The notes under the pieces: generated by a model | Told to the model about the DNA's origin: nothing | What the model saw: the letters and a program-made list of their open reading frames with translations, nothing else | Databases searched by the model: none | Program-made: the position numbers and the translations under genes | Shown here: positions 8,454 to 17,903 of the stretch, in pieces | Layout: each line of letters opens with the position of its first letter | Position numbering within the stretch: position 1 is the first letter of the stretch | Origin: Labilithrix sp. | GTDB taxonomy: Bacteria > Myxococcota_A > Polyangia > Polyangiales > Polyangiaceae | Assembly: GCA_019637105.1 (NCBI GenBank) | Contig: JAHBWF010000025.1 | Span: forward strand, 1 to 61,888 | DNA: 61,888 bases | Reading direction: 5' to 3'

Positions 8454-9926
8454 ATGACGGACGCCACGCGGGAGGAAGGCAAGCGCGAGAGCCGCATCCT
8501 CACCGGTCCGCTGGCCTGGGAGGTCGCGCGCTTCGGGACGCCCCTCGCCGTCGGGATGGCGCTCCAGACGACGTTCAACCTCGTCGACGCCTACCTCATC
8601 GCCCAGCTCCCGAAGGACGAGGTCAGCGCCGCCGTCGGCGCGATCGGCATCTGCGATCAGGTCGCGGCGCTCGGCACGATCCTGAGCTTCGGCGTCTCCA
8701 CGGCGGCCGCCGCGCTGATCTCGAACCGCAAAGGGGCGGACGATCACGAGGGCGTCCAGCGGGCGGCCTGGCAGTCGATCCTGGTGATCGGCGCGCTCAG
8801 CGTCGTGCTCGGGGTGATCGGCGGCCTCGGCGCCGGCGTGATCGTCCACGACCTGATCGGGGCGAAGGGCGCGGTCGCGGAGATCGCGACCGCGTACCTG
8901 CGCGTCGCGATGCTCGGGAGCTTCTCGATCTACTTCTTGCTCCAGCTCACGAACATCCAGCGCGCGCTCGGCTCGGCGAAGACGCCCGTCGCGCTCCTCG
9001 TCGCGGGCAACGCGCTGAACCTCGTCCTCGCGGTCCTCCTCATCTTCGGTCCGGGGCCGGCGCCCTCGTGGCTCGGCTGGTCGACCGAGCTCGCGGCCGC
9101 GCTGGGCATCCCGCGCATGGGGATGATCGGCGCGGCGTGGGCGTCGATCATCTCCCGCTGCGTCGTCCTGCTCCCGAACGTGATCATCCTCGCGCGCCGG
9201 TTCGACGTCTTCCCGCCGAAGGGTAAGCGCGGACCGAGCCGCGTCGAGATCAGGCAGCTCGCCGACATCGCCTGGCCGTCGAGCGCGCAGTTCGTGCTCC
9301 GGATCTCGGCCATGCTGCTCGTCAACTCGCTCGTCGCTCGCTTCTTCACGACCGCGGACGACCAGACGGCCACCACCGCGATGGGCCTCGTCTTCCGCCT
9401 CGACACGATGGCGCTCTTCGTCGCGATGGGCTGGGGCAACGCCGCGCAGACGTTCGTCGGCCAGAACCTCGGCGCGGACGAGGAGCGCCGCGCGCGCCGC
9501 TCGGGCTGGTTCGCCGGCGCCTACGACGTCGCCACCAACGTGCTGCTCGTCGCCGCGATCTTCCATTGGGGCGAGGCGATCCTCCGCGTCTTCGACGATC
9601 AGACGCCCCCCGTGATGATCGCGCTCGACTACCTCCACGTCGTCGCGCCGTCGTACTTCGCGCTCGGCCTCGGCATCGTGCTCGGCAACGCCATGGCCGG
9701 CGCCGGCGCGACGCGGACGACCTTCGCCGTCGACGCGCTCGTCATCCTCGCGTTCCAGCTCCCGATCTGCCTCGTCGTCGTGGGCGCGCTCGGCGGCTCG
9801 ATACGCGCGCTCTTCGTCTGCGTGGCGGTGACCAACGTGGTCAGCGCGATCGCGTACGCCCTCGTCTACTCGCGCGGGGCCTGGCTGAGGTCGCGCGCGC
9901 TCGTGGACGCCCGCCCCGCCGAGTGA
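8454..9926 (+). CDS. MATE-family efflux transporter
   Basis: A 490-aa polytopic inner-membrane protein with the two-lobed MATE layout of about 12 helices. The first lobe opens with EVARFGTPLAVGMALQTTF then NLVDAYLIAQL; the second repeats the pattern after a basic loop near residue 260 (QLADIAWPSSAQFVLRIS) with GNAAQTFVGQNLGA. MATE proteins export cationic drugs or metabolites using a Na+ or H+ gradient. No Shine-Dalgarno sequence is obvious before the ATG; the region is instead occupied by an inverted repeat. It is divergent from the DUF362 operon. Confidence 0.92.
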   Translation: MTDATREEGKRESRILTGPLAWEVARFGTPLAVGMALQTTFNLVDAYLIAQLPKDEVSAAVGAIGICDQVAALGTILSFGVSTAAAALISNRKGADDHEGVQRAAWQSILVIGALSVVLGVIGGLGAGVIVHDLIGAKGAVAEIATAYLRVAMLGSFSIYFLLQLTNIQRALGSAKTPVALLVAGNALNLVLAVLLIFGPGPAPSWLGWSTELAAALGIPRMGMIGAAWASIISRCVVLLPNVIILARRFDVFPPKGKRGPSRVEIRQLADIAWPSSAQFVLRISAMLLVNSLVARFFTTADDQTATTAMGLVFRLDTMALFVAMGWGNAAQTFVGQNLGADEERRARRSGWFAGAYDVATNVLLVAAIFHWGEAILRVFDDQTPPVMIALDYLHVVAPSYFALGLGIVLGNAMAGAGATRTTFAVDALVILAFQLPICLVVVGALGGSIRALFVCVAVTNVVSAIAYALVYSRGAWLRSRALVDARPAE

Positions 9927-10001
9927 GCGCGCTCGCGCTCGCGCCGGCGGCCGAAAGCGCAGCCGGGGGCGACCGACGGAGAAACCTCGCCCGAGATCGC
10001 C

Positions 10002-10007
10002 TAAGCT
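10002..10007 (+). promoter_or_regulatory. Candidate -10 element for SEC-C gene
   Basis: TAAGCT ends 9 nt before the TTG start, and no Shine-Dalgarno sequence is present; consistent with a leaderless or near-leaderless transcript. Confidence 0.45.
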
Positions 10008-10016
10008 CCGCGCGCC

Positions 10017-12083
10017 TTGCCCCGTCAGCCGTCCGCCCCCTCACGCACCGAAGTCATCGCGCTCGCCCGGACCACGCCGCTCACCCGCGGAGCCGTCGCC
10101 GAGATCGGCAAGAAGGTCCCCGCCGAGATCGCGCGCGACGCGGCGCTCGAGGCGCTCGACACCGCGGGCGCGAACGCGGCGATGGTGCTCGCCTTCGTCG
10201 CCGCCGGCCGCGGGGCGAAGCTCCCTCCCGAGCTGACGCGCGCGCTCCTGCCCGAGGTGACGTCGCTCGACCACGTCGGCCCGCTCGTGTTCGCGACCGA
10301 GGGTGAGCCGCGCGACGTGCTCGTCGCGTTCCTCGAGGACAAGCGCGGGGACCTCGAGCTCGAGTGCCTCGTGATGCTGCTCGCGGCGGAGCTCCTCGGC
10401 GACGCCCCGAAGGTGCCCGCGACGATGCTCACGCGCGGCCGATGGCTCGCGCGGCACAAGCTCGCGCAGGAGGCGTCGATCTTCCTCGGCGGGGCGGCGC
10501 TCCGGATCCGGAACGCGGATCTGTCCTCGCTCGCGGCGCCGCACGTGAACCGGGCGAAGCGCGCGAAGAAGACGATCGACGAGGCGCTCGAGCTCGCGCG
10601 CCTCCCGCCGCTCGAGGCGCTCTCCGACGCCGACGGGGCGCGCCTGTCGACGGGCTTCACGGTCCGGCGCGACGCGCCCGCCGTCGGGCGGAACGATCCC
10701 TGCCCGTGCGGCAGCGGCAAGAAGTACAAGAAATGCCACGCGCTCACCGAGGCCGAGGCGCCGCCGTCCGTCGAGTCGCCGAAGCTCGACGCCGCGACGC
10801 TCGGCCCCGATCAGGCCGCGCTCCTCCGGCCTTCGGAGATCGCCGCGCTCGAGACGGCGAAGCTTTCGGCCAAGGCGTTCGTCGAGGCGTTCCGCCGCGT
10901 CGTCGACTTCCGCCAGTGGACGCTCGCCCTCCGCATGATCGACGAGGCCAAGGCGCGGAAGGACCTCGCCGACGCCGAGTCGCTCGTGCTCGACGCGCTC
11001 CACGGCGCCTACGACGCGCGCGCCGTCGACGCGGCCGAGGCGCTCGTCGCGCTCTTGCCGGACGACCTCGCCGGACGCGAGGCGTTCGCGCTCGACTGCC
11101 TCCGGGCCCCGCCGGATCTCCTCGCGCGGATCGAACGCGAGGCCGAGCTCGCGCTCCAGAGCGACGCGGACGGCGCGCGCGGGATGCTCCTCGCGTCGGC
11201 GCTGCTCCGCTGGTTCCCGGCGATCGGGATCTACGTCGCGCGCGGCGCGCTCCACGAGGGGCGCTCGCTCGACTCGCGCGCCTTGCTCGAGACCATCGAA
11301 GACGCGCGCGACCGCCTGCTGCTGTCGCCCTTCGAGGCGTGGTGGGACGTCTACGACGGCTTCTTCGACGGCGCCGAGGAGCGACGCGAGCAGAAGAAGG
11401 ACGACGCCAAGCGCGAGAAGATGAAGGAGGACCTCCGCAGGGCGCGCGCGGCCTCGCGCAAGACCGCCGCCGAGATGGAGAAGCTCCAGCGCCGCGTCGC
11501 CGAGCTCGACGAGTCGCTCTCGAGCGCGCCCGCCCCCGCCCGCGCGGCCCGCGCCGCGGAGAGCGCGCCTCAGCCGTCGCAGGACCTCGCGGAGGAGCGC
11601 CGCCGCCTCAAGACGAAGATCGACGAGCTGCAGCGGATCATCGGGGAGGGCCAGGAGGAGCGCCGCGAGCTCCGGAGGCAGCTCGCCGACCGCGAGGAGG
11701 AGGACGCCGCCCCCGCGACCAAGCCCGCGCGCGCCGAAGATCCCGACGCCGATCCCGAGGGGATGCACGACGCGGGATCGATCGATCTCCCTCGGGCGAT
11801 CCTCGTGCCGCGGTTCTCGGAGCGCGCGGGCAAGGCCGTCGGCGATCTCTCGGCCGACGCGGCCGACGGCGTCCTCGGCGTCGTCGCCGCGCTCGCGGCG
11901 GGGAAGCCGAACGCGTGGGGCGGCGTGAAGCAGCTCACCAAGGTCCGCGGCGTGCTCTCCGCCCGCGCGGGGATCCACCACCGCGTCCTCTTCGCGATCA
12001 ACGAGCGCGCGCTCGACGTCCTCGAGATCCTGCACCGCCGCGACCTCGAGCAGGTCGTGGCCCGCCTCGCCCGCACCACCTGA
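10017..12083 (+). CDS. SEC-C zinc-motif / coiled-coil protein with RelE/ParE-like C-terminus
   Basis: A 688-aa cytoplasmic protein. Residues 1-220 are alpha-helical and Ala/Leu-rich. A textbook SEC-C zinc motif ([16 protein letters not shown]) lies near 226-241. A helical middle follows, then a charged coiled coil at about 455-570. The last ~50 residues ([20 protein letters not shown], then [15 protein letters not shown]) have the pattern of RelE/ParE toxins: a 'got R-G-x-HR' strand, then a 'vl.i.HR.d' ending. The TTG start at 10017 follows a TAAGCT hexamer. Function is unknown; nucleic-acid or ribosome contact is inferred from the two end domains. Confidence 0.8.
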   Translation: MPRQPSAPSRTEVIALARTTPLTRGAVAEIGKKVPAEIARDAALEALDTAGANAAMVLAFVAAGRGAKLPPELTRALLPEVTSLDHVGPLVFATEGEPRDVLVAFLEDKRGDLELECLVMLLAAELLGDAPKVPATMLTRGRWLARHKLAQEASIFLGGAALRIRNADLSSLAAPHVNRAKRAKKTIDEALELARLPPLEALSDADGARLSTGFTVRRDAPAVGRNDPCPCGSGKKYKKCHALTEAEAPPSVESPKLDAATLGPDQAALLRPSEIAALETAKLSAKAFVEAFRRVVDFRQWTLALRMIDEAKARKDLADAESLVLDALHGAYDARAVDAAEALVALLPDDLAGREAFALDCLRAPPDLLARIEREAELALQSDADGARGMLLASALLRWFPAIGIYVARGALHEGRSLDSRALLETIEDARDRLLLSPFEAWWDVYDGFFDGAEERREQKKDDAKREKMKEDLRRARAASRKTAAEMEKLQRRVAELDESLSSAPAPARAARAAESAPQPSQDLAEERRRLKTKIDELQRIIGEGQEERRELRRQLADREEEDAAPATKPARAEDPDADPEGMHDAGSIDLPRAILVPRFSERAGKAVGDLSADAADGVLGVVAALAAGKPNAWGGVKQLTKVRGVLSARAGIHHRVLFAINERALDVLEILHRRDLEQVVARLARTT

Positions 12084-12108
12084 GCGCGCGGCGCGGTCGC
12101 CATCCCCC

Positions 12109-12128
12109 GGACGCGCCGCCGCGCGTCC
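12109..12128. terminator. GC hairpin between convergent genes
   Basis: GGACGCGC and GCGCGTCC form perfect 8-bp arms with a CGCC loop, in the gap between the SEC-C gene and the reverse-strand Pro-rich gene. C-runs rather than T-runs flank it, so it may stop or stabilise transcripts without being a classical intrinsic terminator. Confidence 0.4.
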
Positions 12129-12153
12129 CCCCAGCCCGAGCGCCGCCGCGCGG

Positions 12154-12825
12154 TCACCACATCAGGATGGCCGCGGCGAGCAGACCGCCGAGCACGGCGA
12201 AGCACGCGACGATGACGATCGAGCGCGCGAGCCGCGGCGGCGGCGGGAACTCGACGTCCTCGGAGAGATCCCACGCCGGCGCCAGGTCGAGCTCCGGCGG
12301 CGGCGCCATCGGCGCGAACGCCCCTTCGAACGCCGGCGGACCGAGCGACCCCGGACCGAGCGACCCCGGACCGAACGACCCCGGCGGGACGAGCGACGAC
12401 GGCAGAACGGACGACGGACCGCCGTACGACGACGGCGGAGCGTACGACGACGGCGCCGCGGGCGACGGGACGAGCGAGCCCGGCGGAGCGTACGACGGCG
12501 CCGCCGCGGGCGACGGGACGAGCGAGCCCGGCGGAGCGTACGACGGCGCCGCCGCGGACGGCCACGGCGGATCGACCGAGGGCGGCGGCGCGGCGACGAG
12601 GTCCGGCGGCGGCGGGCTCGACCGCGTGGCCGCGCGGGTCCCGCTCCGCGTCCGCGCCGCGAGCGAGGCGTCGGTCTCTTGCTGCCGCATCGCGGCCAGC
12701 ACCTCCTCGGGCAGCGTCCCTACGCGCGTCGGCGCGCTGTACGCGTCCTTGGCGCCCTGCGGCGGCGGGACGGTCTTCGGTTCGGGGCGACGGCTCATCG
12801 GCGACCTCGCGTTCATCGCGTTCAT
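12154..12825 (-). CDS. Pro/Ser-rich tail-anchored membrane protein
   Basis: A 223-aa protein of no recognised family. Residues 1-190 are low complexity and dominated by Pro, Ser, Ala and Gly, with repeated SYAPPGSLVPSPAA and GSLGP units; one C-terminal transmembrane helix (about 200-223) ends the chain. The topology suggests a long flexible cytoplasmic arm held by a tail anchor. Its ATG overlaps the GH43 stop as ATGA, so expression is coupled to that gene. GAGG upstream supports the start, although two further in-frame ATGs follow within 10 codons. Confidence 0.65.
   Translation of the reverse strand: MNAMNARSPMSRRPEPKTVPPPQGAKDAYSAPTRVGTLPEEVLAAMRQQETDASLAARTRSGTRAATRSSPPPPDLVAAPPPSVDPPWPSAAAPSYAPPGSLVPSPAAAPSYAPPGSLVPSPAAPSSYAPPSSYGGPSSVLPSSLVPPGSFGPGSLGPGSLGPPAFEGAFAPMAPPPELDLAPAWDLSEDVEFPPPPRLARSIVIVACFAVLGGLLAAAILMW
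12341..12385. repeat. 15-bp tandem repeat within Pro-rich gene
   Basis: Three copies of a 15-bp unit (CCGAGCGACCCCGGA, the third with small changes) encode GPGSL-type repeats. Confidence 0.8.
12440..12562. repeat. 48-bp tandem repeat within Pro-rich gene
   Basis: About 2.5 copies of a 48-bp unit (12440-12487, 12488-12535, then a partial copy) encode the 16-residue SYAPPGSLVPSPAA-type repeat. The first copy differs from the second at a few bases. Confidence 0.85.
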
Positions 12826-13952
12826 AGCGGCCTCGGTGACGTGGTGGGGCCAGCGACGACGGGGGCCTCGCCGTCGAACGCGATCGGATCGATCCGGAGC
12901 GAGCGCCCGCCGCCGTTCTGGTAGCCGACGATCGGGCTCGACCAGCCGTGGTACGCCATCCACGTCTTGCCGGCGGCGTCGTTGAAGAACTCCTGCCCGC
13001 CCGGGCCGAGCGCCTCGCCGCCGGACTTCACGAGCGGGCCGTCCTCGGTCCTCTTCGCGCACGGGCCGAGCGGCGTCGCGCACACCGCGTAGCCGATGGC
13101 GTAGCTGGAGCTCTCCCACCAACCGGCGGAGTAAAAGAGGTAGTAGCGCCCGTCGTGCGCGAGCATGCTCGGCCCCTCGATGAGCGGCATCTCCCAGCCG
13201 CGGTCCCGACGGAGCAGCTCCGTCGGCGAGCCCAAGAGCGAGATGCCGTCGACCCCGAGCCGCTGTCCCCAGAGCCTCGCGTCGCCGGCGCACGCGGGGG
13301 CGTTCTCGTCGCTCTTCCAGAGGAGGTACGCGTCGCCGTTGGGACCGACGAAGGGACTCGCGTCGATCGAGCCGCAGAGCGCCGCCTGCCCGCCGACCTG
13401 GCAGACGAACGGGCCGCTCGAGTCGTCCACGTACGGGCCCGCCGGGCTCGTCGCGATCGCGCGGCCGATGCACTGAAAGCCGGAGGCGATGGACCTCGCC
13501 GTGAAGTAGAGGACGAACGCGCCGCCGCGCTTCAGCACCGCCGGCGCCCACGTGAGCGACGCGTTCGCGCGCGCCCACGCCGGCAGGACGGGCAGCGCGT
13601 CGGGCAGCTCGGACCAGCTCGCCAGATCCGTCGAGGTCACGACGGGGACGTTCTTCCCGCCGGAGTTGGTCGCGAAGGCGTAGTAGCGATCGCCCTCGCG
13701 GAGGACGAAGGGATCGGGGAAGTCGCCGGCGAACACGGGGTTCGTGTAGCTCGCGCCGGCGGCGGCGTCGGGCGGCGGCGAAGCGTCGGGCGCCGGCGCG
13801 CCGCCGTCCTCGACGGGGGACGGACCGCCGGCGTCGACGGGATCGTCCGAGGGCCCCGAGGGCCGCGAGGCCGCCGGCGCGCAGCTTCCGAGCGTGACGA
13901 CCAAGAGCGCCGCGCCGTTGAGACGTCGAACGTGACTGATGCTCTCGCGCAT
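12822..13952 (-). CDS. Glycoside hydrolase family 43 lipoprotein
   Basis: A 376-aa lipoprotein (lipobox ending LGSC, Cys24, then a ~40-residue Asp/Pro/Gly/Ala linker) with a five-bladed GH43 propeller. Visible catalytic features: the Asp base in FAGDFPDPF, the pKa-tuning Asp in GSIDASPF and the acid Glu in PLIEGPSML; LTWAPAV is also family-typical. GH43 enzymes remove arabinose or xylose from plant polysaccharides. A strong AGAAGGAG lies 3 nt before the ATG, rather close. Two carbohydrate-binding-like lipoproteins lie upstream on the same strand, suggesting a surface glycan-handling set. Confidence 0.88.
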   Translation of the reverse strand: MRESISHVRRLNGAALLVVTLGSCAPAASRPSGPSDDPVDAGGPSPVEDGGAPAPDASPPPDAAAGASYTNPVFAGDFPDPFVLREGDRYYAFATNSGGKNVPVVTSTDLASWSELPDALPVLPAWARANASLTWAPAVLKRGGAFVLYFTARSIASGFQCIGRAIATSPAGPYVDDSSGPFVCQVGGQAALCGSIDASPFVGPNGDAYLLWKSDENAPACAGDARLWGQRLGVDGISLLGSPTELLRRDRGWEMPLIEGPSMLAHDGRYYLFYSAGWWESSSYAIGYAVCATPLGPCAKRTEDGPLVKSGGEALGPGGQEFFNDAAGKTWMAYHGWSSPIVGYQNGGGRSLRIDPIAFDGEAPVVAGPTTSPRPL

Positions 13953-13990
13953 GCGCTCCTTCTCGGAAGTGTCCGGCGGTTCGGCGCCCG

Positions 13991-14902
13991 TCAACGGAAC
14001 GTCAACATGACGTCGTCGTAGCGGAGCGTCCATCCGGTGTGCGGGTTCCCGGCGAACACCGCGCCGAGGATCAAGGTCGGCCGCGGATCGATGCCGGCCG
14101 TGGGGGTCAGCGTCTCGCGCGTCCCGACCGCGATCCCGTCGAGGAGGAGCTGCGCACCGGGCGTCGCCCCGGACGCGACGATGTCGAGCGTCAGCCGCGT
14201 CCACTTGCCCTCCGGCAGGGCGAAGAACGGGTGGTACGCGTCCTTGTTGTTCGGCGGCGGGACGAGGTTCGACTCCTCGAGCCTCACGCTCCCGTTCGAG
14301 TAGACGAGGCGGAGCGAGTACTTGTCCTCGCCCTGCGCCCACTCGAGCGCGGCGAGGATGAAGAACGACGAGCCGAGGTAGACGCGCTCCGGCTTGATGT
14401 CGAAGCCCAGCACGACGCTGGTCGCGGTCGTGTCGAAGGTCCGCGTGATCTTCGACACGAACGTGCCGCCCGTCGTCGAAGGCGGCACGTCGACCAAGAA
14501 GACGTTCGGCGCCGAGCGCGACGAGTAGCTCGTCAGCTTTCCGAAGACGCCCTCGCGGAGCCAGCGCACGGTGAGATCGGCGCTGTCGAAGTCCTCGCAG
14601 AAGGTCGAGGGGGTCTCCGGGACCGGGCAGAACGAGGTGCCCGCGTCGACGAACACGGGCGGGACGTTCGGATCCGCGCCGTCGAGCTCCGCGCCGGTGT
14701 CCGGATCGGAGGCGCCGTCGCCGTCCCCGCCGGCGTCGTCGCCCACGAGGCTCGCGGCTCCGTCGCCGTCGGGGGCCTCGCCGCCGCCGTCGGCGGCGCC
14801 GGGCCCGACGAAGCCGTCGAACCCGGCGGTGAACGAGCACGCCGCGGTGGCGGCGAGGAGCACGGCGGCTGCCCCGCGGAGGACGAAGCGGGCTCGCCTC
14901 AT
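13991..14902 (-). CDS. Concanavalin/LamG-like lipoprotein (second of pair)
   Basis: A 303-aa lipoprotein. The signal ends ATAAC, followed by about 65 residues rich in Asp, Gly and Ala. The folded part begins FCPVPETPSTFCEDFDSADL and has beta-rich patterning ending WTLRYDDVMLTFR, typical of LamG/concanavalin-A-like sandwich domains of this phylum. It starts inside the stop of the preceding gene (ATGA overlap). The two neighbours share the FC-D/E-DFD opening, so they are probably paralogues binding a polymer or cell-surface ligand. No catalytic residues can be named. Confidence 0.78.
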   Translation of the reverse strand: MRRARFVLRGAAAVLLAATAACSFTAGFDGFVGPGAADGGGEAPDGDGAASLVGDDAGGDGDGASDPDTGAELDGADPNVPPVFVDAGTSFCPVPETPSTFCEDFDSADLTVRWLREGVFGKLTSYSSRSAPNVFLVDVPPSTTGGTFVSKITRTFDTTATSVVLGFDIKPERVYLGSSFFILAALEWAQGEDKYSLRLVYSNGSVRLEESNLVPPPNNKDAYHPFFALPEGKWTRLTLDIVASGATPGAQLLLDGIAVGTRETLTPTAGIDPRPTLILGAVFAGNPHTGWTLRYDDVMLTFR

Positions 14903-15864
14903 TTCAGCTCGAGAACGTGGTTGTCCCAGTGAATGGCGAGGCCCGCGCTCCGCTCCTTGTTGAAGACGAGCGGCAAGCCGGCGATGCGCGCGAACGCCAC
15001 CTGCTCTCGCGTCGCGCCCGGGTACTCCGCCTGGAAGACCGGCGCGGCGGCGCCGTCGATTCGGAGCGTGTACTCGACCGCGTCCCCGCCGGCGTCCTCG
15101 CCGGAGGCGAACGTGAACTTCACGGTCTGCTCGAAGTGGTGCCACTTCCCGAGCTCGACGGTGCCCGCCGCGAGCGCCGGCTCGATCACGTAGGAGCCGC
15201 CGTTGACCTGCCGGTTGTGCTCGACCTTCAGCTCGTTGATCGCCCCCGCCTGCGCGAACATGACGAGGCGGAAGCCGAACGTGTCGGGCCCGGCCGCGTC
15301 GCTGAACTGGAAGTCGTCGAGGAAGAAGCCGTCCTCGTTGCCGATCGAGTCGAGGTAGACGTCGTAGCTCCACGTCACCTCCGTGAAGTTCGCCTTGGTG
15401 ACCGTCTTGGCGAACTTCGCGCCCGGCGTGTCCCTGTCGATCACGCGCGAGAGCAGCGAGCTCGGCGCCGAGACCGCGCGCGCGCTCGAGAGCGTCGCCA
15501 CCGGCTGGTCGGTCGGCTCGATGAAGTCCCAGCGGGTCTTGCCCGCCGTCAGCGCGTCGGCGCGGTCGAAGTCGTCGCAGAAAGACGCCTCGGGGAACGC
15601 CGCGCACCCGTTCGGCGCGACGCACCCGCCGTCGGCGCACGCGTCGTCGTCGCGCCCGGCGTCGGCGCCGGCGTCGTCCGGGTCGGGGGCCGCGTCCTCG
15701 TCGTCCGGCCCGGGGCCGCCGTCCACGACCGGCGTGCCCGGCGAGGGATCGGGGTTCGTCAGGAGCGTGTCGGCGTCGTCGGCGCACCCGGCGGCGACCG
15801 CCACGGCGGACAGCAGCGAGACGAGCGTCAATCGCGGAGCGTGAGCGCGAAGCGAATGAATCAT
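14899..15864 (-). CDS. Concanavalin/LamG-like lipoprotein (first of pair)
   Basis: A 321-aa lipoprotein, first gene of the cluster. AGGAGG 9 nt upstream of the ATG is the best Shine-Dalgarno sequence in this region. The signal ends VAAGC, then a long Asp/Pro/Gly linker, then FCDDFDRADAL opens a beta-rich domain that ends LAIHWDNHVLELK. These opening and closing motifs match the next gene, so this is a tandem paralogue pair. Surface attachment and ligand binding, perhaps of the polymer attacked by the GH43 enzyme, are inferred. Confidence 0.8.
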   Translation of the reverse strand: MIHSLRAHAPRLTLVSLLSAVAVAAGCADDADTLLTNPDPSPGTPVVDGGPGPDDEDAAPDPDDAGADAGRDDDACADGGCVAPNGCAAFPEASFCDDFDRADALTAGKTRWDFIEPTDQPVATLSSARAVSAPSSLLSRVIDRDTPGAKFAKTVTKANFTEVTWSYDVYLDSIGNEDGFFLDDFQFSDAAGPDTFGFRLVMFAQAGAINELKVEHNRQVNGGSYVIEPALAAGTVELGKWHHFEQTVKFTFASGEDAGGDAVEYTLRIDGAAAPVFQAEYPGATREQVAFARIAGLPLVFNKERSAGLAIHWDNHVLELK

Positions 15865-16312
15865 CGATTGGACCCTCCTGCGGTATCGAGAGCCGTTATC
15901 GGCCGTCGACTCCGAGCGCGACGGATCGCTTTGCAAGTTCCGAGCACCACAGCTCCACGCGCGAGGAGCCGCGCCGCGTCCGGCGTCGGGCGATGAAGGA
16001 CGACTCGCGCCGAGCGTCGACGGCGCCCACGCTCGCGCTCGTCGACGGAGCACTGGATCACGCGCAAATCAGGCCCGGCGCGACGATCACAAGGTAGGAG
16101 CGCTGGCACGCGCGGCGCATCCCCCCTGCCTCGGCTCGCGTGTCGGTCTCCCTCGCCGAACGCTCCCCTCCCGCGAGCCGGCGCCGAGGGCATGTCACAG
16201 CAGGGGATCCCCAGCACCTGCGGGTCGCCCCCCGCAATTTCGATTCAACGACGAATCCGCGATTGCGCAATTTGCATTCACGCATACCGTTTGCAGCTCG
16301 CGAGGAGATCGC
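15865..16312. other. Divergent intergenic region (448 bp)
   Basis: No gene is supported here. The part near 16220-16300 is clearly AT-richer than its surroundings and includes a perfect 10-bp palindrome ATTGCGCAAT (16262-16271) and a small dyad GATTC-N6-GAATC just before it. This is where promoters for the kinase gene, and for the lipoprotein cluster on the other strand, should lie. I could not fix a convincing -35/-10 pair. Confidence 0.55.
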
Positions 16313-17893
16313 ATGAGCGTCGGTGTGCTTCCGAGAGAGCTGGGCCGTTACGTCCTCTACGACCAGATCGCGGCCGGGGGGATGGCCACGGTCCACTTCG
16401 GGCGCATGCACGGCGCGATCGGCTTCTCGCGGCTCGTGGCGGTCAAGCGGCTGCACCCGAACTACGCGAACGACGCTCACTTCGTGCAGATGTTCCTCGA
16501 CGAGGCGCGCCTCGCCGCGCGGATCTCGCACCCGAACGTCGTCTCCACCCTCGACGTCGTGGCGGACGAGAGCGAGGTGTTCCTCGTCATGGAGCACGTG
16601 CTCGGCGACTCGCTCGAGGCGATGATGCCGCGGGAGGGCAGCCGCCCGATCCCGCTGCCGGTCATCTCGTCGATCGTCTGCGGCGTCCTCGAGGGGCTGC
16701 ACGGCGCGCACGAGGCGCTCGACGACATGGGCGAGCCGCTCGAGATCGTCCATCGCGACGTGTCGCCCCACAACGTCCTCGTCGGCGTCGACGGCGTCGC
16801 GCGCGTGTTCGACTTCGGGATCGCGAAGGCGGCGATCAACACCCAGGAGACGCGCGACGGCGTGATCAAGGGCAAGGTCACGTACATGGCGCCGGAGCAG
16901 GTGCGCGGCGTCGCCGATCGCCGCGCCGACCTCTACGCCGCCGGCGTCATCCTCTGGGAGCTCCTCGCCGGCCGACGACGCCACGCCGGCGAGCGCAACG
17001 ACGGCCTCTTCCTCAAGCTCGCGAAGAACGAGCTCGAGCCGCCGCCGCCGCCGAGCACGCTCCGCGCGGACGCGACGCCGGAGATCGACGCGGTGGTGGC
17101 GCGGGCGACGAGCGCCGATCCCGATCGGCGCTTCGCCACCGCGCGCGAGATGGCCGTCGCGCTCGAAGCCGCCGTCGCGCCGGCGCCGGCGCGCGACGTC
17201 GCCGAGTGGGTCCGTGAGGTCGCGGGCGCGCGGATCGAGCGCGTCGCGTCGGTGATGCGCCGCATCGAGAGCGACGTCCAGGGAGGGTCCGAGGGCCGGC
17301 TCACCACGACGATGGCGCGCGCGGGATCGACGGGGAGCATCCACGTCGTCACCGCGACCATCCCGCGGACGGGGACAGGCTCGATCCAGGTGCGCGCGGA
17401 CGGCGCGCGCGCGAGCGAGCGCCCCGTGACCCACGCCGCGCAGCGGAGCTGGACGATGCCGGCGGCGCTGGTCGCGTTCACCGTGGCGATGCTCCTCGTG
17501 GGGGTGCGCACGCTCACGCGCCGCGAGGCGGCCTCGATCACGCACGTCGACGCCGCGCCGATCACGTCGGTGACGACGGCCCACGGCGTCGCGCCGAAGG
17601 CGAGCGAGCCTTCGGCCGAGCCCGCCCCGACGACGCCCGCCGCCGCGCCGAGCGGGGCCGAGGCGGAGCCCGAGGCCGACGCCGGCCCGCGCCGCGCCGC
17701 GCCGACGCCGCGCGCCTGGGTCGCGTCCCAGCCCGCGCTCCGGCCTCCTCCCCGCGACGTCGCCCCCGCGGCGCCGCCTCCGCCGCGGGCGGACGCGCCC
17801 CCGGCGGCGAACCCCGCGCACAAGCCCGGCTGCGAGAGCCCCTTCACGATCGGGTCCGACGGGATCCGTCAGATCAAGCCGGAGTGTCTGTGA
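16313..17893 (+). CDS. Membrane Ser/Thr protein kinase (Hanks type)
   Basis: A 526-aa kinase. Gly loop AAGGMATVHFG near residue 20, the ATP Lys in VAVKRL (~43), catalytic loop HRDVSPHN (~150), DFG within VFDFGIAK (~168) and YMAPEQV (~187). The canonical HRDxK Lys is Ser here, as in many myxobacterial kinases. After residue 280 come a linker, one transmembrane helix (about 381-400) and a Pro/Ala-rich outer tail ending in a small Cys-bearing segment. GAGGAG 5 nt before the ATG supports the start. The next gene, an exported protein, starts 10 nt after the stop and is probably its partner. Confidence 0.93.
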   Translation: MSVGVLPRELGRYVLYDQIAAGGMATVHFGRMHGAIGFSRLVAVKRLHPNYANDAHFVQMFLDEARLAARISHPNVVSTLDVVADESEVFLVMEHVLGDSLEAMMPREGSRPIPLPVISSIVCGVLEGLHGAHEALDDMGEPLEIVHRDVSPHNVLVGVDGVARVFDFGIAKAAINTQETRDGVIKGKVTYMAPEQVRGVADRRADLYAAGVILWELLAGRRRHAGERNDGLFLKLAKNELEPPPPPSTLRADATPEIDAVVARATSADPDRRFATAREMAVALEAAVAPAPARDVAEWVREVAGARIERVASVMRRIESDVQGGSEGRLTTTMARAGSTGSIHVVTATIPRTGTGSIQVRADGARASERPVTHAAQRSWTMPAALVAFTVAMLLVGVRTLTRREAASITHVDAAPITSVTTAHGVAPKASEPSAEPAPTTPAAAPSGAEAEPEADAGPRRAAPTPRAWVASQPALRPPPRDVAPAAPPPPRADAPPAANPAHKPGCESPFTIGSDGIRQIKPECL

Positions 17894-17903
17894 GGAGGAG
17901 AGC

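Noticed and set aside
12440-12562. CRISPR-like reading of the 48-bp repeats
   Set aside because: No spacers; they encode repeated Pro/Ser-rich protein units.
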